Position numbers and translations under genes: made by a program
The notes under the pieces: generated by a model
What the model was told of the DNA's origin: nothing
The model's database searches: none
Seen by the model: the letters and a program-made list of their open reading frames with translations, nothing else
From: Bacteroidaceae bacterium
GTDB taxonomy: Bacteria; Bacteroidota; Bacteroidia; Bacteroidales; Bacteroidaceae
Length of the DNA stretch: 35,907 nucleotides
Direction of reading: 5' to 3'
Assembly: GCA_017379075.1 (NCBI GenBank)
Contig: JAFNXL010000023.1
Coordinates: 1 to 35,907 of the forward strand
Shown: one piece after another, positions 17,155 to 24,392 of the stretch
Numbering within the stretch: the first letter of the stretch is position 1
Layout of the letters: the number at the start of each line of letters is the position of its first letter

Positions 17155-17228
17155 GTCTTTTGTTTCTTAGAATCTTTAATTGGCGGTGAGAAGCTTACCA
17201 TTCTCTTCCCACCGCCTCTCATAATCTA

Positions 17229-17792
17229 TCAACCGGCCAGTCCGCCGTCGTCATCATCATCACCGCTATCATCACCGCCGCCGGTATCCGGATCGTTATC
17301 GGGTTCTGACGGTGTGGGGGAAGGGGTTTCAGTGCCACCGTCATCTTCTTCGATGTCGTCCTTGTCTGTACTGGTCACGGTCTTGATGGGCTGTCCGTCC
17401 TTGTCAAAGCAGGTAATGGAGATGCTGGTTCCGGCCAGTTCCTGCTTGATTTCCACCGAAGGGTTGAAGATGACACGGCGCGACGTGATCAGTTTGGAAC
17501 TGACTTCTGCCACATCCTCCACCGAGGTAGCACGGATGCCGAAGCGCATGTGGCCCAATCCGGGAATGGCCACGGAATGGCCTTCGGTGGCCCAGTCTCT
17601 GACCACTTCGCCGATGGCATCCCATGCCGTCTGCAGCGTTCCGCGGTGCAGGCCGGAATTCTTGGCTGCGGCGTTCAATACTTTCTTTACTGACAATGTG
17701 TTGTAGGTGTCTGCCTGGAGGACGAAACGGTAAGTGCCTTTCTGTTCGCCTACCTGAATCTTGGTTTGTTTGGCTTTTACGTTAATTCCCAT
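17229..17792 (-). CDS. HU-like DNA-binding protein with acidic Gly/Asp tail
   Basis: The 187-aa product has an HU/IHF-related fold of the Bacteroidetes-specific type over about 15-130: TLSVKKVLNAAAKNSGLHRG helix pair, GHSVAIPGLGHMRFGIRA strand, and a SRRVIFNPS arm-like segment. The last 45 residues are a low-complexity tail rich in Asp, Gly, Pro and Thr. Proteins of this kind are common in Bacteroides next to amidase or peptidase genes and within prophage-like or conjugative clusters. They probably bind DNA, although the acidic tail would weaken non-specific binding. The start MGINVKAKQTK is preceded by an A/T-rich leader. Confidence 0.75.
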   Translation of the reverse strand: MGINVKAKQTKIQVGEQKGTYRFVLQADTYNTLSVKKVLNAAAKNSGLHRGTLQTAWDAIGEVVRDWATEGHSVAIPGLGHMRFGIRATSVEDVAEVSSKLITSRRVIFNPSVEIKQELAGTSISITCFDKDGQPIKTVTSTDKDDIEEDDGGTETPSPTPSEPDNDPDTGGGDDSGDDDDDGGLAG

Positions 17793-17798
17793 AATTTT

Positions 17799-18206
17799 TT
17801 ATTTTTTTAATCGGTTAAATACTTGGCAAATGACTGCCGTTAATAAAAGAATTAGTACGAGAGAGTGTTTCCATGAGGGTGGACTCCTGATTGTCTTCTT
17901 CCCGACTTCCTTGGCCACAAAGACCGTGTCTGCCTGCACGTTGACCACAACGGTGTCCTTTACCACCTTTATCTTCTCCCGCCAATGGGTTGTTTCCTTG
18001 ACCAGATGCAGCATGCTGTCTGTCTGCCGGACAAAAACAAACACCGAGTCGGCCTTGTGCTCGCTCAGACTGTCTGCCTTCGCCGCCCTGGATGTTTCCA
18101 ACCGGCTCACAAGTCTTTGCGTCTCGCTTTTTTGAAGTTTTGCGGACGACTTGCAGGCGGAAAGCAACATACATCCCGTCATAAGGAAAAATGCTTGTTT
18201 AAACAT
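17799..18206 (-). CDS. Spanin-like lipoprotein with C-terminal TM segment
   Basis: Start moved to 18206, where MFKQAFFLMTGCMLLSAC gives a lipoprotein signal with lipobox LSAC. The 135-aa protein then has a charged, heptad-rich stretch (about 25-100) and a C-terminal hydrophobic helix (about 110-128). A lipoprotein head plus coiled coil plus membrane anchor could bridge two membranes, like a unimolecular spanin, which fits the neighbouring holin-like and peptidase genes. A related idea, a simple phage-type Rz-like regulator, cannot be excluded. The -7 box at 18317-18324 probably starts this operon. Confidence 0.6.
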   Translation of the reverse strand: MFKQAFFLMTGCMLLSACKSSAKLQKSETQRLVSRLETSRAAKADSLSEHKADSVFVFVRQTDSMLHLVKETTHWREKIKVVKDTVVVNVQADTVFVAKEVGKKTIRSPPSWKHSLVLILLLTAVICQVFNRLKK

Positions 18207-18316
18207 TGCTGAAAAAGTTTTTTTGTTAATAAATATGGCGTTCCCATTCATGCGGGGCAACTGGGATTGGCCTTCAATGAACGCTGTCAAAAGTTTGCCC
18301 CGTCCTAATGACACTG

Positions 18317-18324
18317 CAAAGGTA
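18317..18324 (-). promoter_or_regulatory. -7 box for the minus-strand lysis-like operon
   Basis: CAAAGGTA on the plus strand reads TACCTTTG on the minus strand, 110 bp upstream of the spanin-like start codon. It lies just past the terminator of the preceding gene, the expected place for a new promoter. The -33 element is not clear. Confidence 0.55.
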
Positions 18325-18340
18325 GGTACTGATTCACATG

Positions 18341-18388
18341 CAAAAAGTTCACCCGGGTTCAGCAGTTTCCCACTGAACTTGGGTGAAC
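18341..18388 (-). terminator. Strong terminator after the 259-aa unknown gene
   Basis: A 16-bp stem with two G-U pairs (18347-18362 against 18373-18388), a 10-nt loop, and a T5 run on the minus strand (bases 18342-18346). It starts 22 bp after the stop codon at 18410. Confidence 0.8.
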
Positions 18389-18409
18389 CGGAAAAGTGCG
18401 GAAAAACGA

Positions 18410-19189
18410 CTACTCTTTCTTCTTTTCAAGGGAGATGGCGGATTGGAAGTAAGGACATGCCTGCAGATACACCTCGTACCAGAAGGGAATATATTGCTCT
18501 CCCTTCAGAAAGGGAATCGGCGGTTTCTTTTCTGCCCGGATATAATCGTCAAAACTGCCATGTATGGACATCAGTTCGCTGACCATACGATAGAAGTAAC
18601 GCTTGCTGCAGAAAACAAGACCCGCTTCTTTCAGATTTTCCACGCAATAGGAAAAGTATTTTCCCCGGAGTCCGTAGATAAACTCGCCTGACCGATAGCG
18701 TCTTTCCGTATATATATAAAAGAAGAGACAGACCAGCAGATGGATGTCAACGAACCGTTTCTTGGTCTTGTAGCGCTTGCCCGCGTCAAACTTCACCTCT
18801 CCGCGGTCTCCTTGCTCCAACAGACGGGCATGGGCGGTCTTCAACGCCTCCAATATCTGGCTGTCCCTGTAGCCGTCTTTAAGAAAAAGGTTGGAGGGCG
18901 GATTGAAGGGCTGTGGCGCTGGCTCGCTTATCGGGCAACTTGCTTCTTGCTTCTCCTGCGGTACATCGGCATGCAAGACCCGGACAGACACCAGATTCGT
19001 GGTCGGGGACGTGATTAGTATCACAGGATTCCCCTCCTTGTCTTCTTCATACGCTATCCATACTTTCCCCATTGGCTTGCCCAGTTGTCCGAATGGTGCA
19101 TCATTGGCCGTGCCAACTGTGGCGGTTTTCAACAAACGGGATTTTTCCTGGCATCCCGAAAGATTGTTCTTGTTTTTCATTGTCTTCAT
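18410..19189 (-). CDS. Conserved hypothetical protein, 259 aa
   Basis: I do not recognise the family. The first 100 residues are polar with a strand-rich part (GKVWIAYEEDKEGNPVILIT). From about 105 the protein is helical and basic (KFDAGKRYKTKKRFVDIHLL), with aromatic-rich segments (CLFFYIYTERRYRSGEFIYG and SKRYFYRMVSELMSIHG). The middle hydrophobic stretch is short and interrupted, so it is not convincingly membrane-spanning. The layout resembles small winged-helix or replication-initiation-like proteins of mobile elements, but no motif settles this. It is separated from the lysis-like genes by a terminator and a new promoter, so it is its own transcription unit. Confidence 0.6.
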   Translation of the reverse strand: MKTMKNKNNLSGCQEKSRLLKTATVGTANDAPFGQLGKPMGKVWIAYEEDKEGNPVILITSPTTNLVSVRVLHADVPQEKQEASCPISEPAPQPFNPPSNLFLKDGYRDSQILEALKTAHARLLEQGDRGEVKFDAGKRYKTKKRFVDIHLLVCLFFYIYTERRYRSGEFIYGLRGKYFSYCVENLKEAGLVFCSKRYFYRMVSELMSIHGSFDDYIRAEKKPPIPFLKGEQYIPFWYEVYLQACPYFQSAISLEKKKE

Positions 19190-19416
19190 AAGTCTAAAAA
19201 ATCTTGTTTTATTCCAATTCTGTTTTTCTTATGTAAACTTTAAGGTTTTGGGTTTACCTTTTGCGTCACACGCCAAGAATGTGTGCAAGAAAAACAGCAG
19301 AACAAGAAACAATGAAGAGAAAGTTGTAAAAGATTTTTAAGTCATACCCTGCCCTACATGTATAAGGATTTCCGGCAGGAAAAGACATATTTTCATATAA
19401 CCCCCTAATTTAGGGT

Positions 19417-19492
19417 TTCCAACTGGGAAAAAAAATTTTTCTAACTGGAAACATATTTTTTTCCAGTTGGGCACATTTTTCTGCCCAACTGG
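19417..19492. repeat. CCAGTTGG/CCAACTGG cluster with alternative hairpins
   Basis: Four related copies occur: TTCCAACTGGGAAA near 19417, CTAACTGGAAA at 19441, TTTCCAGTTGGGCA near 19460 and TGCCCAACTGG at 19482. They allow two mutually exclusive perfect hairpins sharing 19463-19468: 9 bp (19443-19451 with 19460-19468) and 11 bp (19463-19473 with 19482-19492). Confidence 0.7.
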
Positions 19493-19698
19493 GTGTTTTT
19501 ACGTCTATAGTCGTAAAAAATCTTACTACAGAGTGGTTATTTTGTAAAAGATTTTCAATAGAACGCAGATGAGCGGTGAACGATGAGCGGTGAGTAGGGA
19601 CGTCTGCGTGCAGCATCCGAGGTTTTCACTCACGCAAATCCCGCAAATCGCGCCAAGGCTTAGAGTAATATTTCGTGAGATTATAACCCAATGTTCCG

Positions 19699-19765
19699 TT
19701 CCATCGGATATGCCATCCGATGGAATTGAGGTAGGGATTTGCAATCCCCGTCTACGCTATCGGGG
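19699..19765. repeat. REP-like hairpin cluster
   Basis: Three consecutive stems: 11-bp perfect (TTCCATCGGAT, 5-nt loop, ATCCGATGGAA; 19699-19725), GGGATT-TGC-AATCCC (19734-19748) and CCCCG-N10-CGGGG (19746-19765). Intergenic repeats of this kind with GGGATTxGCAAATCCC are common in Bacteroidales; I cannot assign the family. Confidence 0.5.
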
Positions 19766-19842
19766 CACAGACCCTTATACTCAAAAACAGCGAATAACAT
19801 ATTCGCCGTAACAGAAGTGTGGATAAACCACATGCCATCAAT

Positions 19843-19884
19843 CAAAAAAATCCCCACAACCGCTGGGGGAAGCAGTTGTGGGGA
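19843..19884 (-). terminator. Terminator of the large secreted protein gene
   Basis: A 10-bp perfect stem (TCCCCACAAC at 19851-19860, GTTGTGGGGA at 19875-19884) followed on the minus strand by a T-run (19844-19850). Confidence 0.8.
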
Positions 19885-19897
19885 CTATTTCAAGGTT

Positions 19898-19913
19898 GCC
19901 CTTAGCTAAGGGC
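19898..19913. repeat. Perfect 16-bp palindrome
   Basis: GCCCTTAGCTAAGGGC is self-complementary. It lies 8 bp past the stop codon of the 1473-aa gene, before its terminator. Confidence 0.6.
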
Positions 19914-19921
19914 GAGGGACT

Positions 19922-22900
19922 TTACTTGAGCATCTTCTTTCCGCCTACGATGTAGAGTCCGTGGGGCAGGCCGTTGAGGCTTTCGCCAGCCTTGACATTG
20001 CTCTTGACCAGACGGCCTTGCATGTCATATACGTTCACCACAGCAGGCAGCTGCTGGCTCATCTCCGTCTTGTCGATGGCATCGCCCTTCTTGTTGCTGT
20101 AGGTTCCGTCTTCGTTGAGGATGACAATCATGTGGCTGCTGTCCAATACGGGACAGGCATCTGTGCCCAGGGTCTGGAACCATACAGGAGTGTCTGTGTT
20201 GCCGTTGTTCAGGCTGTATGCCACTGCACCACTTGCAAATTCCTCTGCTGTAAGCACCTTACATGCCTGAGCTGCCGCATCTGCATTGTCAGTGTGTCCC
20301 ATGATGTTGGTCAGTTCGGGAGCGGCAATCACGTAAACATTGTGGATTCTGCTGGTGAGTCCGTCATGCAGCCAACCCACAACCAGTCCGTGTGCATCAC
20401 CATTCTTGTAGGTTACGTTGGTGGCATCCACATAACAGTTGCTGATTTCTGCAATGGTGCTTCCGTCAGAGCTACCGATCATACATCCGGCACTCCATCC
20501 TGCTGTGAGGTTTCCAGCAAAGTAGCAGTCCTTGATGGTTCCGCTGCCAGCCACCTTACCGATGAGACCACCACAGTCGCCAGTTCCACTGATCATATTG
20601 GCTGTACTGTAGCTGCGAGTCAGCACGGTCTTTCCTGTGGCATGTCCAATGATACTTCCGGTATGAGCCGCATAGTCGGCCATTCCGCCAAAGTCTCCGC
20701 CCAGAATGGCAATGCCCTGGATGTTGGCACTGTTGGTGGTTCCGAACAAAGGACGGTTCATATTGGTGAGGGGATACAGACCGCCATTGAACTTACCGGC
20801 ATAAGGACGTGCAACCTTTCCGATGGGAAGCCAGTCAATGCCACTCATGTCAATGGGAGCCACAATGGCTGCCTGAGCATATACATCGCCCATCTCGTTG
20901 ACGCAACGGGCAAACCACTGCATGTCCTGAGCGGTGGCAAGCTGCCATACGCCACTGATCTGATGAGGAGCGCCCTGCAAATAACGCTGGCAGTAGGCAG
21001 ACTGCATGAGGTCTTCCTTGGCAAGTGCCTGTTCGGTGGTGTACTCACCGGCAACCCACTTGGCCATTACGTTTGTGGCTACACTCTGGATGTCTGTCCG
21101 TTCTTCTTCGGTTGCAGTGGGGTCTTCGTATGCCTGTGCCAAGAGTGTTTCCACAGTGGCCTCCAGCATGACGTAAGCCTGTTTGCTTTCATAAATAGCC
21201 TCGAATATGCTTGTAAACTCGGCCACCAGTTCCATCTTTTCCTCTGTTGTGGCAACAGTAGCGGTCTTGTTTACAGCCGCTTCGAGCTGGGTGCGCAATT
21301 CATTGGAGAAGTTGGGACGTGCACGGAACAGCTCGCCTCCATCAGCCTCATAGGCCAACAGAGTGTTGGCGCGTGCCACCATTCCGTCCAGTGTGGGGGT
21401 GATGCCCTCGGCTGCCTGATCTGCTGTACCCAGATAGAAGAGGCGGAAGTTGTCAAATCCAATCCAGTCGTTGCTGCAACCGGTTCCCGCGTTCTTGAGA
21501 CCGATGGTGAGCGTACCGTCTGTTACCACGGCCACAATGCGGTTCTCGTAACGTCCTGCACCAAAGGCATAAGAGCATCCGACGGGACCTGCGGGACAGT
21601 AACCGGAAACGATGCCGTTGTCATACAGGTTGTCCAGATTGCTGGTACCCTCAATGTAGCTGTTTTCGCCATTTACAGCCTCATCCACACCAATGAGGTC
21701 TTCGCCTGCGGTCATTACATAGACTGCATTGCCATTGGCATAAAGATAAGCGGCATAGTTGTTGTTTCCGTCATATACATCGGCTGCAGCACGGAAGGCG
21801 GCATTGAGGCGCACTTCGTACACACCATTTGAAAGTCCGGTTATTGTCTGATACATATCGAAGGTGGCGTTCCAAGCCTCTGCGGTATAGGTGGTCTCAC
21901 CCTCGCGCATTACAGTGAAGGTAGAACCGTCCTTGGTGTATGTCCATCCCTCAAAGTTGGGATCTGCATCCAGATTGGCGTTGTGTACAAGTGTGGTGAT
22001 TTCGGTTCCGGGGGCGTATCCATTTCTTACGGCCTCGTCCAGCAATGTCTGTGCGTATGCCACTTCCTGGGTCACTTGCTCTGCAGTGAGCAGCATGTTG
22101 GCAATGATGTACTCATAAGATCCGTTGGGGAAGGTGCCCTCTTCGGGAGCGATTTCATCAAAGAGATAGCTTTCCAGAAGCACCAATGAAGGACCGGCCA
22201 TGGTACCGGAATTCTCGTCCAGATAGGTCTTGATCTTTTCAATCTGATCCACATAAGCCGTATAGGCAGACGAGCTGGCCTTCACATTGCTGCGGGCCTC
22301 ATCCATTGCCGTATAGGCTGTGCAGAAGTCTTCGTATGTGGCGGCAGCTGCCAATGCCTCAATGGTTCCCTTGAGCGCGTCAACGAGTGCCTTTTGCGCA
22401 TATACATTTTCTGCATAGTCTGTCAGTTCTTCCACCAAAGCGGTCTTCATTTCTTCCATGTCATTGGTATATTCTCCGGGGGCGGGCTGGTACACCACAC
22501 CACGGCTGGCATCCAGCATGGGGTGTGCGTCCTCGCTCAGGTTCTGATACCATGCAGGATTTACAAACGAGCCGTTGTTGAGTTTCCATGTGACGTCACC
22601 ACGGGCAAAATCTTCGTTGGCCAGCATCTGGCAGTCAGTCTCGGTTCCAGAAGTGTTTCCAGAGAAGCCGTTGAACTCGGCAGGAGCCTGAACGGTGTAA
22701 CAGTTTCTGATGGTGGCGTTGTCATTCCAACCCAGGATGGTACCCTTGGCCGCACCACCGGTGGTGAGCAGGTCAGCAAATACAAGACAGTCTTCAATGG
22801 TGATGGAGCTTGCTTCTCCACTACCGGCAATACCACCCTCGGACCAACCGGCACTGCTTACAGAACCCAAGAATGCACAATCCTTGATGGTTCCGGTGAA

Positions 22901-24343
22901 TTTACCGGCCAGACCGCCAAGGTCGCCTTCGTCACCCAATACCAGAGTGGCCTTAGAGTAACTTCCTGTCATTTCTGAGTCGTAGGCCACACAAACGATT
23001 GAACCCGTCTGATTTCCCAATTGAGAGTTGCGGCCGTTGATGGTAGCGCTTTCAAGGGCGATGTTCATGAACTTGGCACCCTGGGCAGAGCCGAAGAGAG
23101 GACCTGCAAGGTTTTCAATGGCAAAGCCCTGACCGTCGAAGATACCGGTAAAGGTACTTCCTCCGTTTCCGATACTGGGCCATTCAATGCCTTCCATGTT
23201 GATGGCAGCTGTCAAGCGTCCGTGGATATCGCGTTTGGCTCCGCTATTTACCATGGCGGCAAACCACACGAACTGATCAGGAGTGGAGATTTCATAGAAT
23301 CCGTCCTCGGCTGCAGTCACATAGTTCTCGTCAGTGGCGTGACAGAAGTCGCACACACCATTCTGCCATTCATGCTCGTCCTGAACAGCACCTTCATTGG
23401 TGTTGGAGTAAACGGTTCCCTCCTCGTATGCCACACCATTGCAATGCAGCCTTCCGTTGGCATAGACAATGCCGTGAGAGGCGTTGGGCACGGGCAGAGC
23501 GTCCTGTCCCAGGGTCTGGAACCATGTGCAGTTCTCGCTCTGCTTTCCGTTCAGGATAAAGCAGGCTTCACCGCTGGCCAGCTGTTCGGCCGTAATCTGG
23601 ATGCTGCCACCGGGAATGTCTCCAAATGCGTTCAGGTAAACACAATTGGTAAAGGTACAGTTTCCGGGATTGCGGGAGAACACGTTGCTGCCGGCACTGA
23701 GTGCTTCGCTCACGTCTCCGATCATCATACAGTTCTTGTACGTTCCCTTACCGGTGCTCCATCCGCAGAAACCGCCCCAAGAGTCGGCAGAGGGGCTCAC
23801 GAAAGCACCTGCAAAGGCACAGTTCTCAATGGTGGCCTCTCCTTCCACAAGGGCAGCAAGTCCGCCATTGGTGCAGTCGCCACCCACAGAACTCTCGATT
23901 CTGACCGTACTCACACAATTGAGCAACAGGGTGCGGTCTCCCGTTGTCTGTGCCACCAGACCAGAGGCATACTTGCCGTTGCTCACGATGGTTCCTGCCA
24001 CATTCAGATTCTTTACGGTACCGGCCAGCAGACGGAAGAGCGCATTGTGCTCGCCTTCGGCTGTACGGTTGATGGTAATGGTGTGGAACGCGCCATCAAA
24101 GACACCGGAATATGCGATACCGGCTCCACCGATGGTCACATCGCCCATTTCCGTCAGGTCGATGTCGGCTGTAAGTACGGCATTGGCGTACACGTCCGTT
24201 CCGTTAACCACTTGGGCAAAGTCTGCCAAGTCTTGTGCCGTGCCAATCTGGTAGACTCCGTCCACCGGTTCAATGGCCCATGCACTGCCGCCAAAGCCAA
24301 GAAGCAATGACAACAAACACATTGTGCGTAGAATTCTTTTCAT
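19922..24343 (-). CDS. Giant modular secreted protein with three repeated modules and C-terminal sorting-like domain
   Basis: The 1473-aa product has a signal peptide (1-23, ending SAWA). Three related modules occur near 25-300, 345-640 and 1165-1435. Each opens with a line such as DGVYQIGTAQDLADFAQVVN, contains short GxxAG-type beta repeats of the GLUG kind, and closes with W(F/Y)Q(T/N)L..DA.P..D.S. Between the second and third modules lie helical parts (about 650-810 and 1010-1165) and a galactose-binding-like domain (about 815-1010, with WIGFDNFRLFYLG). The end (VYDMQGRLVKSNVKAG and GLPHGLYIVGGKKMLK) is a Por-type C-terminal sorting-like domain, so secretion across the outer membrane is likely. 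It lies 49 bp after the GH30 gene and shares its operon. It may bind cell-surface or dietary glycans; no catalytic site was seen. Confidence 0.8.
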   Translation of the reverse strand: MKRILRTMCLLSLLLGFGGSAWAIEPVDGVYQIGTAQDLADFAQVVNGTDVYANAVLTADIDLTEMGDVTIGGAGIAYSGVFDGAFHTITINRTAEGEHNALFRLLAGTVKNLNVAGTIVSNGKYASGLVAQTTGDRTLLLNCVSTVRIESSVGGDCTNGGLAALVEGEATIENCAFAGAFVSPSADSWGGFCGWSTGKGTYKNCMMIGDVSEALSAGSNVFSRNPGNCTFTNCVYLNAFGDIPGGSIQITAEQLASGEACFILNGKQSENCTWFQTLGQDALPVPNASHGIVYANGRLHCNGVAYEEGTVYSNTNEGAVQDEHEWQNGVCDFCHATDENYVTAAEDGFYEISTPDQFVWFAAMVNSGAKRDIHGRLTAAINMEGIEWPSIGNGGSTFTGIFDGQGFAIENLAGPLFGSAQGAKFMNIALESATINGRNSQLGNQTGSIVCVAYDSEMTGSYSKATLVLGDEGDLGGLAGKFTGTIKDCAFLGSVSSAGWSEGGIAGSGEASSITIEDCLVFADLLTTGGAAKGTILGWNDNATIRNCYTVQAPAEFNGFSGNTSGTETDCQMLANEDFARGDVTWKLNNGSFVNPAWYQNLSEDAHPMLDASRGVVYQPAPGEYTNDMEEMKTALVEELTDYAENVYAQKALVDALKGTIEALAAAATYEDFCTAYTAMDEARSNVKASSSAYTAYVDQIEKIKTYLDENSGTMAGPSLVLLESYLFDEIAPEEGTFPNGSYEYIIANMLLTAEQVTQEVAYAQTLLDEAVRNGYAPGTEITTLVHNANLDADPNFEGWTYTKDGSTFTVMREGETTYTAEAWNATFDMYQTITGLSNGVYEVRLNAAFRAAADVYDGNNNYAAYLYANGNAVYVMTAGEDLIGVDEAVNGENSYIEGTSNLDNLYDNGIVSGYCPAGPVGCSYAFGAGRYENRIVAVVTDGTLTIGLKNAGTGCSNDWIGFDNFRLFYLGTADQAAEGITPTLDGMVARANTLLAYEADGGELFRARPNFSNELRTQLEAAVNKTATVATTEEKMELVAEFTSIFEAIYESKQAYVMLEATVETLLAQAYEDPTATEEERTDIQSVATNVMAKWVAGEYTTEQALAKEDLMQSAYCQRYLQGAPHQISGVWQLATAQDMQWFARCVNEMGDVYAQAAIVAPIDMSGIDWLPIGKVARPYAGKFNGGLYPLTNMNRPLFGTTNSANIQGIAILGGDFGGMADYAAHTGSIIGHATGKTVLTRSYSTANMISGTGDCGGLIGKVAGSGTIKDCYFAGNLTAGWSAGCMIGSSDGSTIAEISNCYVDATNVTYKNGDAHGLVVGWLHDGLTSRIHNVYVIAAPELTNIMGHTDNADAAAQACKVLTAEEFASGAVAYSLNNGNTDTPVWFQTLGTDACPVLDSSHMIVILNEDGTYSNKKGDAIDKTEMSQQLPAVVNVYDMQGRLVKSNVKAGESLNGLPHGLYIVGGKKMLK

Positions 24344-24392
24344 TTTACACTTGATTTTAAATGGTTAATATTAAAGGGTTTTATTGATTTTC

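Larger units (their letters stand above)
19190..19921. other. 732-bp hairpin-rich non-coding region
   Basis: No gene is supported. From left to right it holds: an A/T-rich leader upstream of the 259-aa gene; ccctaa-t-ttaggg (19403-19415); the CCAGTTGG cluster (19417-19492); a tandem 12-mer gatgagcggtga (19568-19579 and 19582-19593); three REP-like hairpins (19699-19765); the terminator at 19843-19884; and a perfect 16-bp palindrome at 19898-19913. Confidence 0.6.

Noticed and set aside
19961-24310. Long plus-strand frames opposite the 1473-aa gene
   Set aside because: Antisense shadows; the minus-strand frame has a signal peptide, repeated modules and a terminator.
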